Part shown: piece by piece, positions 5,240 through 11,257 of the stretch | How positions within the stretch are numbered: position 1 is the stretch's first letter | Layout of the letters: each line of letters starts with the position of its first letter | Source of the DNA: a bacterium | Lineage (GTDB): Bacteria > Patescibacteriota > Minisyncoccia > UBA6257 > Brennerbacteraceae | NCBI GenBank assembly: GCA_027310425.1 | Contig: DAIDAW010000020.1 | Span: 1-11,734, forward strand | Reading direction: 5' to 3' | Length of the DNA: 11,734 nt | The notes under the pieces: generated by a model | Seen by the model: only the letters and a program-made list of their open reading frames with translations | Database searches by the model: none | Told to the model about the DNA's origin: nothing | Made by a program: the position numbers and the translations under genes

Positions 5240-5656
5240 ATGGCGGATACGCAAACAGACGCACAACAAACGCAGGCAACAGGAGGCGCGCAGCCGATTA
5301 TTCTTATCGTCGAGGATGAGACGTTTTTGGCGAATTTGCTGCTCCTTCGGTTCAGAAAAGAAGGGTTCAACGTGGTCCAGGCATTCAACGGCAACGAAGC
5401 TCTGGATAAGCTTGAGCAGCAGCATCCGGATATTGTGATTCTCGATTTGATTTTGCCGCAGAAAAACGGTTTTGAAGTGCTGCAAAATATCAGTGAAAAT
5501 CCGCAACTCTCCGATATTCCGGTGATTATCGTATCCAATCTTGGCCAGGATTCCGACATCGAGCGCGGAAAACTGCTTGGCGCAATTGATTATTACGTGA
5601 AAGCGCGCTTGTCCATTGACGAATTGGTGGCAAAAGTACGGGGATTGCTCAAATAA
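5240..5656 (+). CDS. stand-alone CheY-like response regulator receiver
   Basis: This 138-residue single receiver domain has no output domain. The acidic pocket is E25-D26 in ILIVEDE, the phosphoacceptor is D69 in IVILDLILP, the switch Ser is S99 in IIVSN, and the conserved Lys is K121 in YYVK. All key residues are present. A Gln/Thr-rich tail of about 18 residues precedes the domain. The ATG at 5240 is preferred over the in-frame ATG at 5222 because the -10 box TATACT lies at 5228-5233, so an ATG at 5222 would be upstream of transcription. The mRNA then has essentially no leader. The gene precedes the pilus genes, and in type IV pilus systems PilG/PilH-like receivers control motility, so a pilus regulator is plausible. 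No histidine kinase is in the window. Confidence 0.92.
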   Translation: MADTQTDAQQTQATGGAQPIILIVEDETFLANLLLLRFRKEGFNVVQAFNGNEALDKLEQQHPDIVILDLILPQKNGFEVLQNISENPQLSDIPVIIVSNLGQDSDIERGKLLGAIDYYVKARLSIDELVAKVRGLLK

Positions 5657-5695
5657 GAAGCGCAACTCGTGCGTCCGGAAAATAAAAGATATCAA

Positions 5696-5721
5696 CACCC
5701 CCCCCTTTACGGGTGGTTTTT
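5696..5721 (+). terminator. weak terminator after the receiver gene
   Basis: CACCC (5696-5700) pairs with GGGTG (5711-5715) over a C-rich loop and is followed by GTTTTT. The short stem makes it a weak candidate. Confidence 0.45.
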
Positions 5722-5722
5722 G

Positions 5723-5731
5723 TGTTATAAT
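5723..5731 (+). promoter_or_regulatory. extended -10 promoter of the pilin gene
   Basis: TGTTATAAT is a perfect extended -10. Transcription would start near 5738, giving a leader of about 47 bases before the ATG at 5785, without a Shine-Dalgarno. Confidence 0.6.
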
Positions 5732-5784
5732 GGAAGTATTATTTTTTTCGGTCGGCATAATTTTTGAAAATAGACGTTTCAAGC

Positions 5785-6423
5785 ATGAAACAAACATCTC
5801 CCAAGGGGTTCACGCTGCTTGAATTGCTTATCGTGATTGCGATTCTGGCAATTTTGGCTTCAGTGACGTTTATCGCCCTGAATCCGGCTGAGCTCCTGAA
5901 AAAAGCGCGCGATACGCAGCGCATGGCAGACCTTTCGTCGATGAGGACAGCCATTAATTACTACATTACGAATGCGTCCAGCTCTGCTGCGTTGAATGCA
6001 GGATCTGCAGTATCGGGGTGTACAGACGATTCCACGAAAAATACGTTTTCCGCTGTTAACGGCGTTGCGGCAAGCGGCACGACGGCCTCTCCGGCAAATA
6101 CCAGCCAGAAAGTAGACGGAACTGGTTGGCTACCAATTGACATGTCAGGATTGACCGGCGGATCGCCGCTTTCCAAATGGCCGCGCGATCCGAACGAAAC
6201 GGGTTCAGGAGCGACTCCGGGACGCTACTACGCGTATCTGCGCAACCGCGCGAACACCACGTTTGAGCTGTTTGCGAATATGGAAAGCAGCACATACCAG
6301 TACAACGGATCTGGCGATGTAGAGTCAAAGGATGGCGGATCGCTTTCGACGGTATACGAGGTTGGGACCGTGTTGAATCTTGTGACTACGACTTCAGCAA
6401 ATTTTTACCCCGGTTCGAACTAA
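5785..6423 (+). CDS. type IV pilin (class III signal peptide)
   Basis: The 212-residue prepilin has a short leader MKQTSPKG cleaved before FTLLELLIVIAILAILASV, with Glu at +5 of the mature chain, as required for PilD processing and assembly. The following LNPAELLKKARDTQRMADLS is the helical spine typical of pilins in Candidate Phyla Radiation genomes. The rest is a Gly/Ser/Thr/Asn-rich globular domain of about 150 residues with a single Cys. The ATG at 5785 is chosen over a TTG 21 bases upstream because it gives the normal leader length. The gene has its own promoter and a very strong terminator, so it is probably expressed at a different, likely higher, level than the assembly genes. It is a good candidate for the major pilin, though major versus minor status is inference. 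Confidence 0.92.
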   Translation: MKQTSPKGFTLLELLIVIAILAILASVTFIALNPAELLKKARDTQRMADLSSMRTAINYYITNASSSAALNAGSAVSGCTDDSTKNTFSAVNGVAASGTTASPANTSQKVDGTGWLPIDMSGLTGGSPLSKWPRDPNETGSGATPGRYYAYLRNRANTTFELFANMESSTYQYNGSGDVESKDGGSLSTVYEVGTVLNLVTTTSANFYPGSN

Positions 6424-6438
6424 TATTCGCTCTGTTCA

Positions 6439-6476
6439 GCAAAATCAAAACGCCCTTCGGGGCGTTTTGATTTTGC
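6439..6476. terminator. strong bidirectional terminator
   Basis: A 17-bp perfect stem (6439-6455 with 6460-6476) is closed by a C(UUCG)G tetraloop, with A-rich and T-rich arms that could work on both strands. It isolates the pilin gene. Confidence 0.85.
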
Positions 6477-6513
6477 CGCCATATTCCTTTTTAAAGCGCG
6501 ATGCTTCTTGAAA

Positions 6514-6522
6514 TGGTATACT
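6514..6522 (+). promoter_or_regulatory. extended -10 promoter giving a leaderless mRNA
   Basis: TGGTATACT (TGn plus TATACT 6517-6522) puts the transcript start at about 6529-6530, exactly at the ATG at 6530. No -35 is obvious, which is usual for extended -10 promoters. Confidence 0.55.
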
Positions 6523-6529
6523 GAATGAT

Positions 6530-7189
6530 ATGCAAACGGTTTTCACGGTTCTTGCGTATTTTGGAACATGGCTTTCCAGCGCTGACGCGTTCGCGCGCAT
6601 TCTGTTTTTTGCTGCGTATCTCCTTGTGTATGTTTTGTTTTTCCGTTCCGTTTTCTCAGAACAACGCCTTGTTCGTTTCTTGCGTCTGTTGTTTTGGGTT
6701 GCGGTAGGATGGTTTGTTGTTGAAATCGTGTCCGTGAGCGCTGCGCAGTATGCGCTGTGGAATGCGGATGCGGTTACGCGCCAGCTGCTGCCGCCCAGCC
6801 AGCCAGTCGGCTATTTTCTGCGTTATGCCTGGCTCCATTTCGCGCAGGCAACCGCGCTCTCCGCTGCGGCAGGCGTGCTGTTTTTCATTCTGTTTGCCGC
6901 AGGAAACGAAATCTCCCGCGGACGGTTTTTTTACGAAGACGAAGAATACGGAGGCGCGCTGGCGATTATTTTGAATCCATGGCCTCAGGCGATTTTGGTG
7001 CTGCCGCTCGTGCTTGCCATAGGAATTATCATGTCGGTGTTTCGGATTGCCAGGCGCCATACAGGCGCAGCGCAAGAGAAGGCATCGTTGTTTAATTTGC
7101 GCTGGCTGTGGCTGCTTGCCGGCATCGCGGCGTTTGTGCTTGGGAAATTCATCATTTCACTCCTTGGCTTGAGCGCGCTCAAAGCATAA
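6530..7189 (+). CDS. polytopic membrane protein of unknown function
   Basis: The 219-residue hydrophobic product has about five membrane segments: near residues 22-42, 54-72, 101-125, 145-168 and 190-212. A longer loop with QLLPPSQPVGYFLRY lies between the second and third. A charged stretch FFYEDEEYGG precedes the fourth, and the loop before the last segment carries basic residues (RIARRHTGAAQEK). No catalytic motif or named family is recognised, and it lacks prepilin peptidase Asp motifs. The start ATG coincides with the predicted transcript start, and no Shine-Dalgarno is present. Its stop is only about 100 bases before pilB on the same strand, so a role in the pilus machinery (inner-membrane accessory) is a guess from context. 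Confidence 0.8.
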   Translation: MQTVFTVLAYFGTWLSSADAFARILFFAAYLLVYVLFFRSVFSEQRLVRFLRLLFWVAVGWFVVEIVSVSAAQYALWNADAVTRQLLPPSQPVGYFLRYAWLHFAQATALSAAAGVLFFILFAAGNEISRGRFFYEDEEYGGALAIILNPWPQAILVLPLVLAIGIIMSVFRIARRHTGAAQEKASLFNLRWLWLLAGIAAFVLGKFIISLLGLSALKA

Positions 7190-7194
7190 ATTTT

Positions 7195-7203
7195 TGCTAT
7201 AAT
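7195..7203 (+). promoter_or_regulatory. extended -10 promoter of the pilB operon
   Basis: TGCTATAAT is a perfect extended -10. It would start transcription near 7210, leaving a leader of about 77 bases that contains a 15-codon ORF (7229-7276). Confidence 0.6.
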
Positions 7204-7228
7204 TATCCTCATCGGCTTCATTCTTCTT

Positions 7229-7276
7229 ATGGCAAAACCTATTTTTATTTTTGGCGATTGGACATTAGTATTATGA
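7229..7276 (+). CDS. possible 15-codon upstream ORF in the pilB leader
   Basis: ATG to TGA encodes MAKPIFIFGDWTLVL, ending 10 bases before the pilB ATG. There is no Shine-Dalgarno. It may be chance, or a leader peptide affecting pilB translation. Confidence 0.2.
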   Translation: MAKPIFIFGDWTLVL

Positions 7277-7286
7277 GAAACTTTTA

Positions 7287-9008
7287 ATGGTTCGCATTCC
7301 TTTGGAAAATCTGAAACGCATGCTCATCGAGAGCGGCTTGGTGAAAGAAGCCGATTTCGAATCGAGCCAGCGCGAAGCAGAACGCACAAACAGGGACGTG
7401 TCTGATATTTTGGTATCGCGCGGATTCATGACGGCGGAATACTGGTATCAGCTGCTGTCGCAGTATTACCGCGTGCAGCTCGCAAATCTGACCGGCGAGG
7501 ACATCAGCACGGAAATTCTCAATATCATTCCGGAAGATATCGCGCGCTCTCGCGCCGCCGTGGTGTTCGGCAGGAATAATGACCGCCTGAAAGTCGCCAT
7601 CGCGGACCCCGGAGACCTGGACACCATTAAGTTTTTGGAAGGATACACGCAGCGCCAGCTTGATTTGTATCTGGCGACCGAACGCGACCTCCAATACGCA
7701 TTCTCGCGCTACCGCAGGGAAATCCTGGAAAACTTCCAGCGCTCCATCGAGGAACAGATGCGGTTCATCAACCGGGCACATCTGGGGCAGGGAGGCGATT
7801 TGGCAAAAGCGGCGACCGAATTGCCGGTTGTCGCGATCGTGGATAATCTTGTTTCCTACGCTGCGGCGCTCAACGCGACTGACGTGCACATCGAAATTCT
7901 GGCGGATGCGCTTCTTGTGCGGTTCCGCATTGACGGCATCCTGCGGGAAGTCGCGCACCTGGCAGTGGAAATCCACCCGGCACTCGTGGCGCGCATCAAG
8001 ATTCTTGCGGGCATGCAGATTGACGAGCATGCCAAAGCGCAGGACGGCAGATTCAAGTACAAGCACGGCGCCGAAGTGTTCGATATCCGCGTGGCGATTA
8101 TGCCGACGTTCTACGGCGAGAAAGTTACTATGCGCTTGCTTCTTGCCGGACTCAAGCCGCTTTCGTTCGCGGATCTGGGTATGACGCAGGAACAGACCAA
8201 GGTGGTGGAGCGCAACATCAAAAAAACATTCGGCATGATTCTCTCCACCGGCCCGACGAGCTCCGGAAAAACAACGACTCAGTATTCCATTTTGTCGTCT
8301 TTGAACAGGCCCGAAGTGAATATCGTGACGATCGAAGACCCGATCGAATACGAATTGCGCTACGTGAACCAGACGCAGGTGAACGTCAAAGCGGGCATCA
8401 CGTTCGCCGACGGCCTGCGCGCATTCCTGCGCCACGACCCCAACATCATCATGGTTGGTGAAATTCGCGATGGTGAGACCGCGGAAATCGCCACGAACGC
8501 TGCGCTTACCGGCCACCTCGTGCTCTCCACGCTGCACACGAACGACGCGCCGACGGCGATTCCGCGCTTGATCGAAATGGGCGTTCCTGCGTTTTTGGTG
8601 TCCGCAACGCTCAATCTCGTGATGGCGCAGCGCCTGGTGCAGAAAATATGCACTGACTGCATTGAATCGTATGCGCCCGACCCTTCTCTGGGGACCGCGA
8701 TTGTGGATCAGCTTCGGGTATTGGCGCCGGACAAAGCGGATTCCTTCAAAATGCCGCCTTCATTGTTCCGCGGCAAAGGATGCAAGACGTGCAATTGGCG
8801 CGGGTATCGCGGTCGGCTTGCGATTTTCGAGATTCTCGACGTTGATTCCGATATGCGCGCGCTCATCGCGAACAAGGCGTTCACGCTCGAAGCGTTCCGG
8901 AAGCTCGCGAGCTCCAAAGGCATCAAGACCATGTTTGAGGATGGCATTGAGAAGGCGATCCTCGGGCTTACGACCGTGGAAGAAGTGCTTCGCGTGATCC
9001 GGGAATAA
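7287..9008 (+). CDS. pilB: PilB/GspE-type pilus assembly ATPase
   Basis: This 573-residue AAA-like hexameric ATPase powers pilus extension at the cytoplasmic face. The N-terminal MshEN-like domain (about residues 1-160) has the repeated LVKEADFESSQREAERT / GFMTAEYWYQLLSQYY pattern. The C-terminal motor has Walker A GPTSSGKT (322-329), the Asp box region VTIEDPIEYEL, Walker B IIMVGEIRD (E392) and the His box TGHLVLSTLHTND (408-420). Two CxxC pairs, C455/C458 and C499/C502, form the zinc site that separates PilB/GspE from PilT, so this is the extension ATPase. Length is normal. The start at ATG 7287 has no Shine-Dalgarno. The next pilus gene, pilC, would normally follow directly but is displaced by about 480 bases carrying a nuclease cassette. 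Identification is secure. Confidence 0.96.
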   Translation: MVRIPLENLKRMLIESGLVKEADFESSQREAERTNRDVSDILVSRGFMTAEYWYQLLSQYYRVQLANLTGEDISTEILNIIPEDIARSRAAVVFGRNNDRLKVAIADPGDLDTIKFLEGYTQRQLDLYLATERDLQYAFSRYRREILENFQRSIEEQMRFINRAHLGQGGDLAKAATELPVVAIVDNLVSYAAALNATDVHIEILADALLVRFRIDGILREVAHLAVEIHPALVARIKILAGMQIDEHAKAQDGRFKYKHGAEVFDIRVAIMPTFYGEKVTMRLLLAGLKPLSFADLGMTQEQTKVVERNIKKTFGMILSTGPTSSGKTTTQYSILSSLNRPEVNIVTIEDPIEYELRYVNQTQVNVKAGITFADGLRAFLRHDPNIIMVGEIRDGETAEIATNAALTGHLVLSTLHTNDAPTAIPRLIEMGVPAFLVSATLNLVMAQRLVQKICTDCIESYAPDPSLGTAIVDQLRVLAPDKADSFKMPPSLFRGKGCKTCNWRGYRGRLAIFEILDVDSDMRALIANKAFTLEAFRKLASSKGIKTMFEDGIEKAILGLTTVEEVLRVIRE

Positions 9009-9010
9009 TC

Positions 9011-9041
9011 ACGAATAACGAATCGATACGAATATACGAAT
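9011..9041 (+). repeat. left inverted repeat of the GxxExxY cassette
   Basis: Two blocks, ACGAATAACGAAT and ACGAATATACGAAT, are joined by CGAT. Both blocks are found, perfectly inverted, at 9451-9482. The repeat starts 2 bases after the pilB stop and ends 6 bases before the nuclease start. Confidence 0.85.
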
Positions 9042-9047
9042 AGAGAT

Positions 9048-9449
9048 GTGAAACAGCGAATATTACGAAGAGCTGATATTGTGTATCCTGACTTGAGCTA
9101 TCGGATAGTCGGCGCTGCATTTGATGTCTATAATGAATTGGGGCCAGGTCATAGTGAAGCATATTACCAGAAAGCGTTGGCACAAGCACTACGGAAAAAT
9201 AAGTTACGATTTGAAGAACAAGTTTATTTTCCATTGAAATATGACGATGTCCTGATTGGTAAAAAATTCCTCGATTTTTTAGTAGAAGATAAAGTAGTTG
9301 TTGAAATTAAAAAAGGAAATCGATTCTCAAAGTCGAATATCGATCAAGTGCTGGAATATATACGGTTGAACGATTTTCTCTTGGGTATTCTCGTGAATTT
9401 TGGGACAGATGTTGTTTCTTTCAAAAGGCTGGTGAATATAACGAAATGA
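9048..9449 (+). CDS. GxxExxY family PD-(D/E)XK-like nuclease
   Basis: The 133-residue protein is of the GxxExxY family, predicted to fold as a PD-(D/E)XK nuclease. The naming motif is G34-H-S-E37-A-Y-Y40. The predicted metal-binding core is D76 in FLDFLVEDK and E86-x-K88 in VVVEIKKG, with IDQVLEYIRL and GILVNFGTD after it, so the catalytic set looks intact. The start is a GTG at 9048. Hand-counted GC over 9121-9420 is 103 of 300, about 34%, against 67 of 120 (8041-8160) in pilB and 36 of 60 (9541-9600) in pilC, which marks it as foreign. It is flanked by inverted repeats and lies inside the pilB-pilC pair. It has no evident pilus role; it is more likely a mobile passenger or homing-type enzyme, which is inference. 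Confidence 0.88.
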   Translation: MKQRILRRADIVYPDLSYRIVGAAFDVYNELGPGHSEAYYQKALAQALRKNKLRFEEQVYFPLKYDDVLIGKKFLDFLVEDKVVVEIKKGNRFSKSNIDQVLEYIRLNDFLLGILVNFGTDVVSFKRLVNITK

Positions 9450-9450
9450 A

Positions 9451-9482
9451 ATTCGTATATTCGTAAAAAATTCGTTATTCGT
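9451..9482 (-). repeat. right inverted repeat of the GxxExxY cassette
   Basis: ATTCGTATATTCGT, AAAAA, then ATTCGTTATTCGT: the exact inverse of both blocks at 9011-9041, with a different 4-5 base spacer. It ends 4 bases before the pilC ATG and so forms that gene's upstream region. Confidence 0.85.
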
Positions 9483-9486
9483 TGTC

Positions 9487-10698
9487 ATGCAATTCCATTA
9501 CGTCGCATCGGATCAGAACGGGAAAATCAAAGAAGGGGATACGGACGGCAAGACGCTCGAGGACGTAATCGCGTTTATTTTCCAGCAGGGCTGGAAGCCG
9601 ATCAGCGTCAAGCCGATCCAGGAAATCCTGAAAGTGAGCCAGATTTCCTTTTTCGATCACGTCACTCTGCAGGACAAAATTTTCCTGTTCAAATATCTTG
9701 CGCTCATGCTCAAGGTCGGTACGGACTTGTTCAAGGCGATCGACGTGCTTCTGGAAGACATGGACAAGCCGCTCATGCGCAGTTTTCTTCTGGAAATCCG
9801 CGGAAATCTGGAACGCGGCAATGAATTTTACCTATCGTTCAAAAATCATCCCGATTTGTTTTCGCCGATCGTCGTGAGTTTGATCAAGGCAGCCGAAGGT
9901 TCGGGGAACTTGGAGCAGACACTGGAAGAAATTTCGTTCACCTATTCCCAGGAAGCGGAGGTGACGAATAAAATCCGCGCGGCGCTCATTTATCCTGCGC
10001 TTCTGCTCACGGTTGCATCCTTGATCGTGCTTATGCTCGTGACGTTCGTGATTCCGAAAATTTCCACGATTTTTGAGGGCAGCGGCGCGAAGATTCCGAC
10101 ATTCAGCTTGATTATCATCACGTTCGGCAAGTTTATGAACCAGAATCTCGCATGGGTGTTGCCGCTTCTCGTGGGAGGCATTGCGGGATTGATTATCTTT
10201 TTTACAAAAGTCCAGGCAGGCAGAAAGCTTCTGTCCGATATTGCGCGCAGGACTCCGTTAGTGAAAGACTTGATTCAAAAGCTCGCGCTTCGCCGGTTTG
10301 CCACGACATTCGGCAGCCTGCTTCGGGCCGGCATTCCGTTCGTCCAAGCTCTGGAAACGACGTCCGAGGCGGTGGGCGAGGAGCAGTTCCGCACCGCGAT
10401 CTTGCGCATCGCGCAGGAGAGCATCGCGAAAGGCGTGTCCGTGAGCGACGCGTTTCGCAAAGAAACCGTGTTTCCGAAAGTGGTCATTAACCTCATTAGC
10501 ATCGGCGAAAAAGCCGGGCACGTGGAAGAAATCCTGAAAACGCTTGCGCAATTCTATGAAGACGAAATCGATAACTCGCTCAAGACGCTCGTGTCGGTAT
10601 TCGAGCCGATTATGCTGCTCGTCATCGGACTGGTGGTTGCCGGCATCGCATTTTCGGTCATTGTGCCGATTTACCAGCTCGTGTCGCAGTACTCGTAG
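9487..10698 (+). CDS. pilC: PilC/GspF-type inner-membrane platform protein
   Basis: The 403-residue platform protein couples the PilB motor to pilin assembly. It starts with the family's N-terminal strand pattern MQFHYVASDQNGKIKEGD. Two T2SSF domains follow: the first around residues 55-190 with LMLKVGTDLFKAIDVL and AAEGSGNLEQTLEEIS, the second around 260-395 with LLRAGIPFVQALETTSEAVG and SIGEKAGHVEEIL. Three membrane segments are visible near 168-192, 217-243 and 372-395. Length is normal for the family. There is no Shine-Dalgarno, and the ATG follows the right repeat of the inserted cassette by 4 bases, so the natural leader has been replaced. The next prepilin starts one base after its stop, showing tight operon structure. 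Confidence 0.96.
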   Translation: MQFHYVASDQNGKIKEGDTDGKTLEDVIAFIFQQGWKPISVKPIQEILKVSQISFFDHVTLQDKIFLFKYLALMLKVGTDLFKAIDVLLEDMDKPLMRSFLLEIRGNLERGNEFYLSFKNHPDLFSPIVVSLIKAAEGSGNLEQTLEEISFTYSQEAEVTNKIRAALIYPALLLTVASLIVLMLVTFVIPKISTIFEGSGAKIPTFSLIIITFGKFMNQNLAWVLPLLVGGIAGLIIFFTKVQAGRKLLSDIARRTPLVKDLIQKLALRRFATTFGSLLRAGIPFVQALETTSEAVGEEQFRTAILRIAQESIAKGVSVSDAFRKETVFPKVVINLISIGEKAGHVEEILKTLAQFYEDEIDNSLKTLVSVFEPIMLLVIGLVVAGIAFSVIVPIYQLVSQYS

Positions 10699-10699
10699 T

Positions 10700-11218
10700 A
10701 TGAAATTTTCAATTTTCAATTTTTCCGTCACAAGCGGATCTGCTCAAGGCAGACAATTTTCAAAAGCATTTACGCTGCTGGAAATGCTGCTCGTGACTGC
10801 GATGCTTGCGATTTTGGCAGGTATCGGCGTATTCGAATACGCGTCGTCGTATCGACAGTCATTGATAAAAAACACCGGCGATTCCGCGGTTGCGCTGTTG
10901 CGTCTTGCGCAGCAAAAAGCTGTTGCGCAGGAATCCGGATTTGCCTGGGGCGTGTATGTCGATAATACGGATCCGCTGCGACCGTATCTGAATATGTACA
11001 GCGGCGATTCGTATTCTCTTGGCGCTGCTACGGAACGTTTCCAGGTTCCCGGCCAGGTTTCCGTGCAATCGCCTGCGAACGGCACGGCGCGCGATATCAA
11101 TTTCCAGAAATTTTCCGGCGTGCCAAACGCCTCGACGACAATCGTATTCGGACTTCGCGGCTCGAGCCAGACGAAAACCATTACGCTCACCGAGCAAGGG
11201 GGGATATCGAGCAACTGA
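10700..11218 (+). CDS. minor type IV prepilin / pseudopilin with repeat-derived leader
   Basis: The 172-residue prepilin has the hydrophobic N-terminal helix FTLLEMLLVTAMLAILAGIG, with Glu at +5. The residue before cleavage is Ala (SKA/FTLLE) instead of the usual Gly, which some prepilin peptidases accept. The leader is 23 residues, far longer than the 8 of the main pilin. Its first residues, MKFSIFNF, are simply the translation of the TTTTCAATTTTCAA repeat. The next stretch, SVTSGSAQGRQF, matches in frame the palindrome-derived leader of the following gene. The mature part (about 149 residues) resembles GspH/FimT-type minor pilins in general layout (IKNTGDSAVALLRLAQQKAVAQ), without a firm family match. 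The ATG lies one base after the pilC stop. Confidence 0.88.
   Translation: MKFSIFNFSVTSGSAQGRQFSKAFTLLEMLLVTAMLAILAGIGVFEYASSYRQSLIKNTGDSAVALLRLAQQKAVAQESGFAWGVYVDNTDPLRPYLNMYSGDSYSLGAATERFQVPGQVSVQSPANGTARDINFQKFSGVPNASTTIVFGLRGSSQTKTITLTEQGGISSN
10705..10720 (+). repeat. TTTTCAA repeat translated as a prepilin leader
   Basis: ATTTTCAATTTTCAAT starts within codon 2 of the prepilin and is read as FSIFN. It is the same word found in two 16S insertions. Confidence 0.8.
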
Positions 11219-11221
11219 AAT

Positions 11222-11251
11222 CAATTTTCAAGTAGAAATTTTCAATTATCA
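11222..11251 (+). repeat. intergenic TTTTCAA repeats between the two prepilins
   Basis: CAATTTTCAAG and AAATTTTCAATTATCAA fill most of the 39-base gap between the two prepilin genes, leaving no room for a ribosome binding site. Confidence 0.7.
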
Positions 11252-11257
11252 AAACCC

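Noticed and set aside
7284..8537. 417-codon open frame on the minus strand opposite pilB
   Set aside because: It mirrors the codon pattern of pilB, which has every diagnostic ATPase motif. The antisense product is His/Arg-rich with no domain, as expected for a shadow frame in GC-biased coding DNA.
10700..11251. TTTTCAA repeats as a CRISPR-like array
   Set aside because: Units are short, irregular and directly adjacent, with no constant spacers and no cas genes.
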